Origin: Siphlonurus alternatus
Lineage: Eukaryota > Arthropoda > Insecta > Ephemeroptera > Siphlonuridae
DNA length: 64,000 nucleotides
Direction of reading: 5' to 3'
NCBI GenBank assembly: GCA_949825025.1
Contig: OX463783.1
Location: 29,657,154 to 29,721,153 of the forward strand
In this document: one piece after another, positions 1 through 10,925 of the stretch
How positions within the stretch are numbered: position 1 is the stretch's first letter
How the letters are laid out: each line of letters opens with the position of its first letter
Notes under the pieces: generated by a model
Told to the model about the DNA's origin: nothing
Seen by the model: the letters and a program-made list of their open reading frames with translations, nothing else
The model's database searches: none
Made by a program: the position numbers and the translations under genes

Positions 1-326
1 CTTTCATGTCCTCCGTCGTGTCACGTGTAGTTTTATTAATTTTGTTCTGATCGACTTCGTTACATCACAGTTACATCACAGTTACATGGTTAGAGGGTCT
101 CGCGTGTTATCCAGACAGCACGTTTCTCAGAGATAAATCTTTGATGTAGCGAGGGTAGTCACGCGGCTTGTTACATGTCACGTATATCGAAGACAAACTT
201 ATTTTTTAATAATTGTTATCTTCAGAAGAGTAAACACTAAACGTTCATATCGATCAGCTGTTGAGAATGTAGCATGTAGCGACGAGGGCGTAAGAACATT
301 CTAAATTCTTAGTTGATTAATCTCTT
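1..326. other. Upstream DNA, no gene seen
   Basis: No coding signal. A short direct repeat (ttacatcacag, two full units plus a partial one) lies at about 60-87. Nothing else is recognisable. Confidence 0.5.
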
Positions 327-564
327 TAGTTGAAAAATTACGTCTTCAACTCATCCTTTACACGTCTAAACCTAATCTTTTTAGCTCTAAAACACATCTT
401 ATTTCCTCTTCGCTTAAAGTGAGGATGAAATGAAGACAATATTTCTAACATTTTATGCTCAAGAAGAGGGAAAAATACGCAATATCCTATTTTTTCCTCT
501 AAAATGGTGCAAAATAGGACAAAAGACGAGAGGTGAAGAAAATATGAAATTTATTTCAACTCGG
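327..564 (+). repeat. Family A repeat, copy 1
   Basis: About 240 bp, starting tagttgaaaaattacgtctt and ending near atttatttcaactcgg. The ends share a short inverted match (AGTTGAAA/TTTCAA). The interior has recurring blocks such as ctctaaaacacatcttattt and attttatgctcaagaagag. The same consensus recurs at 1509, 4843, 7314, 31101, 44570 (reversed), 46402, 51456 and 59408, so it is a dispersed non-autonomous element. The superfamily is not determined because no clear target-site duplication is visible. Confidence 0.8.
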
Positions 565-1177
565 GATAGAACCGGTGCAAAACATTTCTCAGAAGTTTCA
601 AGCATCAGTATGCAAGTTAGAAGTTCCGCCCCCGTCAATTCCTTATGCCAATTAACAAGTAGACAACAAATAATAATAACTAAAATCATAATATAAGTAC
701 TGTCAAACATGTCCTCGTATTATGAAACATCTGCTCTCATGTAAGGCTGAACTGTTTTGTCGTTTTGTTATTGACGTTTTCTCACGACTTGTATTGAGGA
801 AACGAAGTGCACTTTTATATATGATGCAGAATTTACATTATGTAAGTCGAGCTTATTATCTGAAAAGGGGGGTTTCTTTCATATAAGTATCGCGTGCAAG
901 ATATGCGGTCAATATTATGAGATATGTAAAGGATTTGTTGAATTATGGAACACCTTCGTTTTTTTATGTAATTATAACTTGCATTTTAAATTACTCAACT
1001 TTATTGCATTTCATTCTCGAAATTCAATCACTTATAAAACGCTGTCGGAGAAATTATCAAATAAATTATATAACATCGCTGCAAAGTTGACAATATTCAC
1101 CAGCGTTATATTATATAATAATCATATGATATTATTTGTTCCAAGTACCAACCAGTTCTTGGCGTGTTTTTTAGTCA
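565..1177. other. AT-rich DNA, nothing recognised
   Basis: Only short chance ORFs without coding character. No repeat family from elsewhere in the window is recognised here. Confidence 0.4.
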
Positions 1178-1371
1178 CCAATGGACAACCTGCATGTTTT
1201 TTTTTTTTTATTATTGCAGTTTGCAAATTATAGCTTATACTCTCGATTTTTTTTCAAACCGAATCTCGGCTAAACTGTTCCTGACCTATACAAAATCTGA
1301 AAAATTTCAAGATAATTTAATTTGCCCTATTTATTATTATTTTTTTTTTTCCCATGCAGGTTGTCCCTTGG
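1178..1371. mobile_element. Family C-related MITE, short form
   Basis: The left end ccaatggacaacctgcatg is mirrored by catgcaggttgtcccttgg on the right, giving about 19-bp inverted repeats around 194 bp. A poly-T tract with attattgcag follows the left end, as in the longer family C copies (compare 20206-20525). The interior differs from those copies, so this may be a separate subfamily. Confidence 0.65.
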
Positions 1372-1508
1372 GGCAATTGTGATAAGCTGGTATCTGTTAT
1401 ACTGCTTACCTTATAGAGTCGAGACATACATTTTTTGACCGATATATAATCACGACAGTAAAATAAATATAGTAATTACAATGTAGTAATAAATAAAAAA
1501 TATTTACC

Positions 1509-2134
1509 CTAGTTTTAAAAATTACGTCTTCAACTCATCCTTTACACGTCTAAACCTAATCTTTTTACCTCTAAAACATGTCATATTTCCTCTTCGCTCA
1601 AAATGAGGGTGAAATATAGACAACATTTCTATAACATTTTATGCTCAAGAAGAAGGAAAAATACTTAATATCGTCTTTTTCCCTCTAAAATGGAGCAAAA
1701 TAGGAGGACAAAAGACGAGAGGAGAGCTTAAGGTAGAGATAATACGGATCAGCTGGCCCAATGCTAAAAAAATCCCATTCATAAAAATTATGAAAAAAAT
1801 ATATAATGTTCTCCTCTACATCCCCTATCAGTAGGTAAAATATCAGGTATACAAAAACGAGCTAGTTTTCGAGTTATTAATTTTTTAAGTTGACTAATTT
1901 AACATGGAAGTTCCGTTTCTCCATGTTAAATTAGTCAACTTTAAAAATTAATAACTCGAAAACTAGCTCGTTTTTGTATACCTGATATTTTACCTACTGA
2001 TAGGGGATGTAGAGGAGAACATTTTAATTTTTTTTCATAATTTTTATGAATGGGATTTTTTTAGCATTGGGCCAGCTGATCCATATTATCTCTACCTTAA
2101 GAGCAAAGAAGATAATAAATTTATTTCAACTCGT
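1509..2134 (+). repeat. Family A copy 2, split by a TTAA foldback
   Basis: The left part (1509-1727) and right part (about 2101-2134) form one family A unit. It is interrupted by a family B foldback at 1728-2100. The family A consensus reads through the junction once the insert and one TTAA are removed, so family B was active after this A copy had settled. Confidence 0.75.
1728..2100. mobile_element. Family B foldback MITE with TTAA duplication
   Basis: TTAA (1728-1731) and TTAA (2097-2100) flank inverted ends GGTAGAGATAATACGGATCA. The arms are almost perfectly complementary over about 180 bp around a short loop near 1912-1925 (aagttccgtttctcc). The TTAA duplication is typical of the piggyBac and Kolobok superfamilies. 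The GG start of the inverted repeat is more Kolobok-like, which is inference. No ORF; non-autonomous. Confidence 0.85.
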
Positions 2135-2646
2135 GAAATAATTTTGTCAGTAAAATAAATTATATTATATAATCACGAAATCTGATTTGTCTGGTTGTGA
2201 GTGAAATATAGCGGGCCGTATTTTTAATTCTTGTTGACATTTAGCTGTTTTATTTCTATGTTGACATCGTTCTAATGGGTTGTTGCTTTTGCGAAGGTAA
2301 AAACGTTGCCACATTTGTGTATGCAAATGAGCGCCCTAAGTGGTTCCCTAATAATCGTAAAAAATTAATTATGTACAAATTTCTTTGCCGGAGTTTTGTT
2401 TTGACGAGAATTTTTTTTTTAGAAACTCTCAAACGTTCCGAATCTGAGCTTCTTCTTGGTTGTTTTTAATGAATAAGATTAAATTGGTTTTACGATTATT
2501 ACAAATATTCCTTATATGGTCTATATTGGTAACGAAAGGCTATATTATTTAATTGAATTGAAAAGAGTGTCTCTTATACTCTAATTTTAGTGTCAAGATA
2601 TTTATTATGAGAAGATAATTTTTAATTTAGAAAAGAAATGTTAATA
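2135..2646. other. AT-rich DNA, nothing recognised
   Basis: No repeat family member and no coding signal recognised between the split family A copy and the next family C element. Confidence 0.4.
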
Positions 2647-2971
2647 ATGGTGTATCGACATCAATTTTTTTTTTTATTGCAGAAATGGATAGAGGGTGCA
2701 AAGTTATGCTACCTTGATTTTTTTTTTCAGGTCTTTTAGAGTCCGAGAACTATGTTTAAAAAAATTATTGAAAGTTCTTTTTGTGACGTCACGAGGCGGC
2801 AAGTCTTATCTTTTTCTTAAGGAGCGGCGCCTCGTGACGTCACAAAAAGAACTTTTATTTAATAATTTTTTAAAAATAGTTCCCGAGTTCTAAAAGATCT
2901 GAAAAAAAATCAGGGAAGCATAACTTTGCACCCTCTATCCAATAAAAATAAAATTGAGGTCGATACTCCAT
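2647..2971. mobile_element. Family C foldback MITE, copy with CRE-like core
   Basis: Inverted ends atggtgtatcgacatcaatt and its counterpart ending ttgaggtcgatactccat. Inside lies the family signature (poly-T, attgcag, aaatggatagagggtgcaaa) and its mirror. The central arms carry two TGACGTCA palindromes at 2784-2791 and 2835-2842. No ORF of note. Confidence 0.85.
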
Positions 2972-4106
2972 TCATAAATACATAAAATTATTTCTGGTTC
3001 TTAAATATATATTTTTACGTTCAAATGCTGGAGGCTTTTGGATGGAGAAATAATTTCCATCCAGGAAAATTCAAGAACCTGCAGAGAAAAAAAAATTAAT
3101 TGTGCAAAATGAAATTTTAAATAAGTTTGCTAATCGAACAAGTTGAGTATTATTAGATATCATTAAATTAAAGCAGTTTATTATTTGAATAAAGCAAACT
3201 TAATATTAATTGTATGGAAATTAACCCACAAAAATTTCAAGTTGTTCGCCTTCGTATTTATTATTATTAATTTTAAATTCATTAAAAATTTCAGCATAGA
3301 TTACATTGGTATTTTTTAATTGGTATCATAGTTCAGAATAAGTTGAAGTTAAAAAAAACTGTTTTCTGTTCCATAAGGATGCATGTTAAAAGACTTAAAA
3401 GACTCCGAAACACCACCTTCGGGAATTTTTTGTGGTGAAGCTATTTGAGATGGAATTTTTTGTTTTTCATGTCTCAATAGAGGGCAAGTTAAACTATTTT
3501 TATTTTTTAGAAAATAAAATATTAAAAAAAAAAATGCAATCGCTCACTCTACTTTAATCTAAAATATTAACCCTCAGTAATTTAATTAATTCAGGAAAAG
3601 TTTGTAAAAAATGAGTGCATCGGAAAGTGAAACGCTGTTACTGCATCAGGCAATCTTCACGCAATGAGCCTAAGTGCAATGTGTCTCACTTAACGCAATT
3701 AGCGAACAGAACTATCGAGTAACCATCAGTCAGGAAAGCGTGGAGCGATATGGTCGGTTTTCATAGCTTGAGAGACGGAAAATCAACCTTACAGCTGACG
3801 GTATTATAATTAGCTCTTTAAATGCAGAAAATGAAAATGCATGCAAGGTATTTTAATTTTTTTTTTCTGCTTTGATTCAAGCATAATATGGCATGAATTA
3901 TCTCGATAAATTAAATAGTAATGTGAATTTTTAATATTAATTACTAAATTAATTACTAAAATATAAAGAGAAAAATATAACGAAATTAAATTTTTATTAT
4001 CTCTATTTTATTTCTCATGCAATGCCATTTAAATATTTATTTTTTATCTTCTACTTCAAACCACCCTGTAAAATTTAAAACTTGGATTCAAAACGGAAAA
4101 GCTGCA
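2972..4106. other. AT-rich upstream DNA with repeat P copy 1 at about 3250-3540
   Basis: The block at about 3250-3540 is matched on the opposite strand at about 14290-14560, for example gggaattttttg, a gaaacacca block and atagagggca. The two are diverged copies of an unnamed dispersed repeat, here called P. The rest of the interval shows no gene. Confidence 0.5.
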
Positions 4107-4406
4107 AACTTTACACTTCCGGCTACTTCCGGAAGGAATATCGAATTATTGTGTCTTCACCTATACTGTGAAATTATAAATAAATACAATTATTTAACAA
4201 TATTTCTCGCTGCAGTAAATTCAAATTGGATAAATGAAAGTGCGAGTTGTCGCTAGGTGCCGCTAGTTGCATCGTATCAACGACTGCATGTAAACACCAG
4301 TGGGAGGAGGTGTTGAACCTTTGTCCTCTCAGTTTCATGTGAGGTATCGAGTTGACATGACGTGTAGTGCAGCTCCCGTGTTGATTGTGCATTGTTGATT
4401 GTTGCG
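4107..4406 (+). promoter_or_regulatory. Candidate promoter and 5' UTR of the WDR62-like gene
   Basis: Two ACTTCCGG motifs (4115-4122, 4125-4132), the second running into CCGGAAGG, look like paired ETS-family sites, which are common in TATA-less promoters. They lie about 280 bp before the candidate start codon. The stretch 4240-4406 is less AT-rich than its surroundings and is not part of any repeat family seen here. No transcription start can be fixed from sequence alone. Confidence 0.4.
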
Positions 4407-4424
4407 ATGACGTTGAATGCTGAG
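4407..4424 (+). CDS. WDR62/MAPKBP1-like gene, tentative first coding exon
   Basis: An ATG at 4407 opens six codons (MTLNAE) and is followed directly by a perfect donor, gtgagt, at 4425. An in-frame TAG at 4365-4367 makes this the first ATG of its frame. The phase is 0, which fits the phase-0 start of the exon at 20652. As I recall, vertebrate family members have a longer N-terminal extension before the VxLExVLG block, so this would be a short N-terminus. The exon call rests on the donor, the phase, the ETS-like sites upstream and the lack of a better upstream candidate. A different first exon inside intron 1 remains possible. Confidence 0.4.
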
Positions 4425-4438
4425 GTGAGTTAGTGGAG

Positions 4439-4758
4439 ATTAGGGGGAGCGATTGTTATTGTAATTACTTATATGTTTTTTACACGCCCTTCCTATAACG
4501 AAAACCCTTCATGATATATGTTTTTATTGCATATTTGGATAGAGGACCTCGAGTTTTGTATTGTAATATTTTTTTAAGGGGAAGGTAACACGGATCAGCT
4601 GATCGACGTAGTCCCATTTGATTCAGTACGATTATAAAGGGTATGGTAAAAAAAAAGCTATGTTCGTTAAACATAGGAGGATTGTTAATAGGGGGAGCGA
4701 TTGTTATTGTAATATGGTAATAAATTTCTAGTGTTTTTATAGTACGCCCTTCCGATAA
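4439..4758 (+). repeat. Local duplication just behind the first exon
   Basis: The block tagggggagcgattgttatt occurs at about 4441 and again at about 4689. Both copies are followed by similar acacgcccttcc/gtacgcccttcc blocks (about 4482 and 4743). The spacing of about 250 bp encloses a partial family B end and a family C-like fragment (ttattgcatatttggatagagg near 4525), so the duplicated segment may have grown by insertion. Confidence 0.6.
4574..4640 (+). mobile_element. Partial family B end (GGGGAAGGTAAC type)
   Basis: TTAA at 4574-4577 is followed by GGGGAAGGTAACACGGATCA and then the gatcgacgtagtccc block that also occurs in the elements at 7868 and 27687. No matching inverted right end is found nearby, so only one terminus remains. 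Confidence 0.6.
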
Positions 4759-4842
4759 TAATTATATAGCAAAATCATTGTTAATTAATGAGCTACTATG
4801 GTTTCTCGAACAATATTTTACTAACGTAGCAAGCACGTATCC

Positions 4843-5071
4843 CTAGTTGAAAAATTGGCCTAAAATCTTATTACCTCTAAAACACATCTTATTTCCTCTT
4901 CGTTCAAAGTCTATAGTTCTGCTCAAAGTGAGGATGAAATGATTAAGACAATATTTCCAACATTTAATGCTCAAAAAGAGGAAAGAGGACGTAATCTCGT
5001 CCTTTTTTCTTTAAAATGGTTCAAAATAAGAGGAAGACAAGAGGAGAGCGAATGAAATTTATTTCAACTCG
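4843..5071 (+). repeat. Family A repeat, copy 3
   Basis: Same consensus as 327-564, from ctagttgaaaaattg to ttatttcaactcg, with a small duplication or insertion near 4905-4925 (caaagtctatagttctgctc). Confidence 0.75.
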
Positions 5072-5179
5072 TTTATATTACTATGGTTATGCACTTGAAC
5101 TTGTATCTCGGTATGGCTGGCTGCCCCTCGCTTGGTTTAGGCCTAGCTGACGGCCAGGTGTGACGGAACTGGAAATTAT

Positions 5180-5530
5180 CACGCCATTTTGAGCCTTCAG
5201 TATTATTGATTTAACGTTCATTTTACTATGTTTTTCTGGTCTCTTGAGCCTTCATTATATCACAATACGGCTGGAAGTCACTAATTTCACGTCATCTGTC
5301 GTGGCAGTTCACTTTCTTAGACGTTAAGGTAATTATAATACAGTTTAACGTGGTATTTTGAGCTTTATGACCAATTGTCGTGGCAGTTCACTTTCTTCTT
5401 TGTATGCAACAACAGCTGTGTGGGCGTAGCCTTCCTCATATATCCGCAACTTCGCCTTTAGGGTCATTTCGCTGTAGTTTAACGTTCCATTTTGAGCTTT
5501 ATAGATAATAATGTGTGGCTTTACTATCGC
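5180..5530. repeat. Imperfect tandem repeats
   Basis: The unit tgtcgtggcagttcactttc occurs at 5297 and 5376, a 79-bp period. A second motif, gtttaacgt followed by a ttttgagctttat block, occurs near 5343 and 5477, with a more diverged relative near 5190-5225. A 64-codon minus-strand ORF here (5345-5539) runs through the repeats and is not convincing as a gene. Confidence 0.55.
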
Positions 5531-5566
5531 AAATTTCATAAGGATGTTATGAATATGAAATATGAA

Positions 5567-6308
5567 CGTGTTACCTATTAAATGGAAATAAAGAATAATT
5601 TTATAGTTTGAAGATATTGTAATTACAACCGCAGATATTTACAAAAACATAAAATGACCTTTGCAGTTTGTTAAGGTAGAGATAATACGGATCAGCTGGC
5701 CCAATGCTAAAAAAATCCCATTCATAAAAATTATGAAAAAAATTTAAAATGTTCTCCTCTACATCCCCTATCAGTAGGTAAAATATCAGGTATACAAAAA
5801 CGAGCTAGTTTTCGAGTTATTAATTTTTAAAGTTGACTAATTTAACATGGAGAAATGGAACTTCCATGTTAAATTGGTCAACTTTAAAAATTAATAACTC
5901 GAAAACTAGCTCGTTTTTGTATACCTGATATTTTACCTACTGATAGGGGATGTAGAGCAGAACACTTTAAATTTTTTTCATAATATTTATGAATGGGATT
6001 TTTTTAGCATTGGGCCAGCTGATTTGTATTATCTCTACCTTAATACAAATTCACTCGCTAATAATACACTCTCTCCAAATCTTGAATCATAACGTCATGA
6101 ACTTTGTTCGTAAACTTGCTCAGAGTATATCGAGCTGAGTTTACGAACAGGCCTAATGTTTTGATGTTTAAAGGTTTGGAGAGAGTGTATTGTTAGCGAG
6201 TGAATTTTTATTAACAAACATTTTATGTTTTTGTAAATATCTGCGGTTGTAATTAGAGTATCTTCAAACTGTAAAATTATTCTTTATTTCCATTTAATAG
6301 GTAACACG
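5567..6308. mobile_element. Foldback element split by a family B insertion
   Basis: The outer arms cgtgttacctattaaatgg (from 5567) and ccatttaataggtaacacg (to 6308) are complementary over about 100 bp. They include the blocks aaccgcagatatttacaaaa and its mirror. A complete family B element sits at 5671-6043. A further inner hairpin with arms near 6048-6080 and 6176-6207 (tcactcgctaataatacactc and its mirror) follows the insert. Confidence 0.75.
5671..6043. mobile_element. Family B foldback MITE with TTAA duplication, second copy
   Basis: TTAA at 5671-5674 and 6040-6043 bound a 365-bp palindrome nearly identical to 1732-2096, with the same GGTAGAGATAATACGG ends and the same arms (aacgagctagttttcgag). 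The high similarity of the two copies suggests fairly recent spread. Confidence 0.88.
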
Positions 6309-7313
6309 TTTTATCTGAAACTTTTTTCCATATTTTTTTAATTTTCCAAGTTACAGGACAATTTTCCGAAACATAGTTTTTAAAATATTATAAAAATTAA
6401 AATATCTATTGAAATTTTTTATGATAAAAGGTGCCAATTTTTTTGATAATGAACCAATATAATACCTACCCATTTCAGGTTTTATTTTAAGTATGTGATA
6501 TATATAACGTGACTTAATGATTTCTTAAAGAAAGTAATGCATTTTCCGATATGGCGGCTGACGCAAGCGTTTTCCAGAGGAGAACTTTTGGAATTTACTT
6601 CATAATATCATGATACACAATAATCAATCAAAAAATTACTGGATCTAATTTTGCCGGGGTCAAACCCTAAGAATCTTGTACTCTATACAGCGTGGTGGTA
6701 ATGGAGAGTGTAATAAAATACATTGATACGGTTTAATGGCTTCGGCTATTTATAGAACGAATTTCTTAGTAAAAACGAAGAGCATTTCCAACACCAAATG
6801 TTTATGAACAGATTATTGATATCAAATTTTGGAGGTTCAAATTTGAGGAAAATAACTTGTATATTTTATTTTTATATATTATGCTTCAACTGAACCCTAT
6901 TGTAGGGTACTGGTCACATGTGCCTGAATTTATTATATTAGTTAAATATAATATACAGTATACGCTCTGACAAGCTTTGACAATTATTAAAAATCGTTCA
7001 CAGCATTTTACATGTTTTCGTGAAGAAATATGTTTGAGGAGAGAGACTGTCGATTACATTATGCAAATCACAAAGTAAACATGCTGTGTGTTGTAATCTA
7101 TATATATTATGTCGCTTGAGATGGAGATTTACTTTTATAATGTGTGTGCACTGAATCAGACGCTTGCAAGATGAATTTAGCTTTTATAATAACGTCATGT
7201 GTTAAACATATACCTCAATGTTCACAAAACTGATCAGACAGAAAATAATATTAACCATAATATTGGTGTCTGGCGAGTCCCATGCAAGTCTCACTCAATT
7301 CAGGGTCCCCTAT

Positions 7314-7556
7314 ATAGCTGAAAAATAATGTCTTCAACTCTTCATTTACACATATCCAAACCTAATCTTTTTACTTCAAAAACACATCCTCCTCGCTCAA
7401 AATGTGGATTAAAAGTAGACAACATTAAGCATTTTATACCCAAGAAGAGGAAAAAATACGTAATCTCGTATTATTTTCCTCTAAAATGATGCAAAATAGG
7501 ATGGAGTTAACGAAGAGAGAGTTTAATAGCGAATATAATATGAAATTTATTTCAAT
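7314..7556 (+). repeat. Family A repeat, copy 4
   Basis: Runs from agctgaaaaataatgtcttc to tgaaatttatttcaatta and is more diverged than copies 1, 5 and 7. Simple boundaries, no ORF. Confidence 0.75.
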
Positions 7557-7582
7557 TAATATCACGTTTTCTTGGTATTCTC

Positions 7583-7813
7583 TTGTTAGTTGCACTCGAC
7601 TGTACTTTGCACCGAGTGACCTCACGTTTCAATCCCACGGCCGCCCACTCTAGTCCGTGTCGTCGCTACGGTCCATCATCGCTTGTCACAACATGCGAAT
7701 CTGAACCTTCCGTGCCGGTCGTTGCCATATGGCGAACAATGTTGGAGATTAACCCACCTTGTCAGACACTCTCGCTTTCATCAGCTGACTTGGGAGAGAG
7801 GCTTACTTTTTAG
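7583..7813 (+). repeat. Possible tRNA-derived SINE
   Basis: A stretch clearly richer in GC than its flanks. A tRNA-like head is suggested by cactcg/cgagtg arms around an anticodon-like loop (about 7595-7620), followed by gtttcaatcccacgg (about 7627), which resembles a B box. The downstream body (7650-7810) is unknown. An ORF of 76 codons spans it, but its reading looks incidental. It could instead be an unrecognised exon. Confidence 0.35.
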
Positions 7814-7867
7814 TATGTTAGTGGTTTTAATTGATTTGCTAAAATTAATGTAAAAAAAATGTCGCGT

Positions 7868-8119
7868 GTAAGGGAAAGGTAACACGGATCAGCTGATCGA
7901 TGTAGTCCCATTTTATTAACATGTAAACCTTAGCAGACACACACAAATTCTGGAAAAATATTTTTAGAGACAGATTTTAGTAGACAAAAGCCACAGAAAA
8001 AAATTCAACACATTTATTTGAGCCCAGCATTTTTTTAAATTTATTTCAGGATTTTTGTGTGTCTGCTAAGGTTTACATGTAATCAAATGGGACTACATCG
8101 ATCAGCTGATCCGTGCTGC
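7868..8119. mobile_element. Family B-like foldback (AGGGAAAGGTAAC type)
   Basis: The arm ggtaacacggatcagctgat followed by gatgtagtcccatttt and aacatgtaaaccttagc is mirrored on the right, ending gatcagctgatccgtg. The loop region is near 8000-8030. The terminal TTAA is not preserved on either side (tgtaag; tgctgc), so the outer few bases have decayed. Confidence 0.75.
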
Positions 8120-8486
8120 ATTGACTTCAAAATATTGGATCGCTAGCAAACAAGCTGCCAGTGTTTTGAAATTTTGTTTGATGTTAAGTTGTTTATGGTA
8201 CATGAATTATAAACCTGTCATAAAATTTAATAATATCAGGAGAACACGATACGTCTAATAAAATATTAATTCTTATGGCTGTTAATTTATTTTACACGAG
8301 CTAGGAAATAATTGCTCAAATTATATAAGAAGTATGTGTAAGAAATTTTTATAAAAAAGTGTTAATATTCTGCATGTAAATACTTCATAAGTTACATAAT
8401 AAAATATATGAACCAACAGCTAAAACTCTTGTATGGACAACTTTATTTTTATTCTGCTGCTTGCGAGTCGCATAATTATAAATATA

Positions 8487-8770
8487 TCGTGGGAAAATTT
8501 AAAATTTTCTTCATAAGCCACCATCTTAGAAAATTTGAATTTTTTCTCAATAACTTTACTATTAACGCTATTAATTTGAAACCATACCCCCTCCCCTTCC
8601 CCATTTAAGGGTCTTCTGATAATGAATCAAGAACTTATTTTCTTATAAAAAAAAGTATTAAGCTAAAAATCACGAGTTTTTTTTATGTAATTAAATATTA
8701 AATAGGTTTGGATAGGACAGTGGGAACACCGCAAAATCAGCTGACTTGAAGCCTCTATTGATTTCAGCTC
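8487..8770 (+). repeat. Family M repeat, copy 1
   Basis: Contains cttcataagccaccatctta, then taagggtcttctgataatga and caagaacttattttctt, and ends with taggtttggataggacag and gggaacaccgcaaaatcagc. The same order occurs at 48925-49205 and, reversed, at 50880-51100. Function and class unknown; no coding capacity. Confidence 0.7.
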
Positions 8771-9063
8771 ACGATCAATACTATATAGTTGATATATTAG
8801 ATGTGCTAATGCAATTCCGCTCATCTGTTGAGGCAATGAGTTCTTGAAGATAACGATAATCTTATCTGCTGTTAATTTAGTGTCAGTGTCGACCTTGAGT
8901 CGGTAATGAGTAATGTAAACCATAACAGTAAGTAGGGCGAGCGTGTAGGTGTGATATGCAATATACACGTTTTATATTAACGAATCAATTTAATTTATAG
9001 TTAATTGTTTATATATACTTCTCATCAACATTTTTTTAAATTAGTATAGCCTCATTTGTTTAT

Positions 9064-9076
9064 ATTATTTATTTGT

Positions 9077-9127
<51 letters not shown>

Positions 9128-9129
9128 TT
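9064..9129. repeat. (TTTA)n simple repeat
   Basis: About 15 uninterrupted tetranucleotide units. Confidence 0.95.
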
Positions 9130-9430
9130 ATATTTTCCACGTGTTACATAACAGTTTAAATGACACAACAACCAGCCTCGTGGCTATTTTAATTTAAAAA
9201 TCTTGGACAAAGTTATCTTTGACTGCACGGTTTGTTCGCATTGAGATCAGGAAGCGTTACAGCTCTCCTGTAATGTAGTCTCATTTCACGGCTGCTGCAT
9301 GCGTGTCTGTGACGTCATAGACACGTAAAGAAGGCTGTTTTACTATAAATTGACTGAACACAAAAATGGAATTAGCGGAAGAAGAGGTTCTTTGAAATGA
9401 GTGTATTCGATACTTTTATTTATTTATTTT

Positions 9431-9724
9431 CGAACTTTTTTTTTATTATTGCAGAAATGAATAGAGGGTACCAAATTATGCTACTCTGAATTTTTTCAGA
9501 TGTTCGGCGAGTCCCAGAACTATTTTTAAATAATTTTTAAAAGTGCGGTCACACCCCCTGCATGCGTCTAGGCCCTATCCTTTTTATTAAGGATTACCAA
9601 CTTAACTTGCAGAACTATCAATAATAAAATTATTTTAAAAAATCTAAAAAAATTAAATTACAGTAGCAAGCATAATTTGGTACTCTCTATTCATTTGTGT
9701 AATAAAAAATTTCATGCAGGTTAC
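9431..9724. mobile_element. Family C foldback MITE
   Basis: Left signature ttattattgcagaaatgaat plus agagggtaccaaattatgct; mirrored right arm ending aaaaaatttcatgcagg. The core has gtgcggtcacaccccctgc and ggccctatcctttttattaa. Confidence 0.8.
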
Positions 9725-10925
9725 ATATTATGCTAGTTTACCACAAGGTTTGTCCATTACGCATATTTATATTTTTTAAGGTATTCTAAAATCTAATTCT
9801 CATAGTTACATAAAATATATTGAACTTTTCCCTATGATACAAGTCATGCGCAACATAAACGTATAAGTTTCGCTTTGTTAACTTTAACGCAATGCCGCAG
9901 TCTTTGTTTAAAAACAATAAAAGATATCAGCAGATGTTTTTGTCAGCACGTACAACAATGTCATGTTCATAACAATGTTTCTGCTGTTGTACCACAACAA
10001 TAAATAATGATTCTACTGTCTGATGGAGAGACACGTAGCTTTCTTGACGTAACCTTTCCATGGTTTTTGCAACTAAAATGGGAAAACTTGAAATTATTTG
10101 TTCCATTTTATGTGTATTTATCTAATCCACTAACGTATGCATGAAATGTCTTAAATTGATTGCTGTACGAAGCTGTACGAATTCGAGTAGCCTCGGTTTC
10201 TGAAATTCCTTCCAAGGATACTTGAAAACTTTGCGGGGATATTCATTTTGCATACACAGTGCGATGAGTGCATTATTATTTTTCATGAAAAGAGTCTCAG
10301 TATTCCATATATAGACCCCATAGTACTGTCTGTAGTATTTCGTACTTGCTAATTGAAATGATCATCAACGTCGTGGTGATGTGATAAAATATGTAGATAT
10401 GCAGACGGAATATTACGAAGGTATTAATCACATATTAACCCACACTGCTCCGAAATTACACGAAGTCGGTGCCTAATTTTGCCGATGAATATTCATCAGT
10501 CTGGAGAGTTTTTAGATCTCTGTTTTTCGTCGAGAGACTTGGTCGTATTTTCTTCGTCTCTCTCGCTTCGCTGCTTCCTTTCTGCCGTGTCTTCTCCGCA
10601 TCGTCGCCTCTCGGGATAAAGACGTCTCATCTCCCGATTAAAGGGCTGCAGGGAACCAAGAATATTAATTTTGTTATAGGCTGCAATTAAATTTCTATCA
10701 TTTATCATCTATACGTCGAATGGAAAATATGTTTCGAGCAAAGTTCAGTATTTCGACCTGAGAGATATAATATATATTCTATAAATTTGAGTTTTGATTT
10801 AATTGACGGGACAGCTTGGCAGCCAAAATAATAATTTGGTTTGTCCAAATAACGTAAAATTTTTGTAATTTGCGGATATACCTGGTAGCTTGCAGGTGTA
10901 ATTGTTGCTAGTACAAATTCACATC

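Noticed and set aside
4525..4560. Independent family C element near the first exon
   Set aside because: Only one short signature (ttattgcatatttggatagagg) is present, without a mirror arm, so it is counted as a fragment inside the local duplication.
9841..10925. Possible exon in the GC-richer stretch near 10460-10640
   Set aside because: ORFs on both strands overlap, no good splice sites frame them, and the peptides show no recognisable domain.
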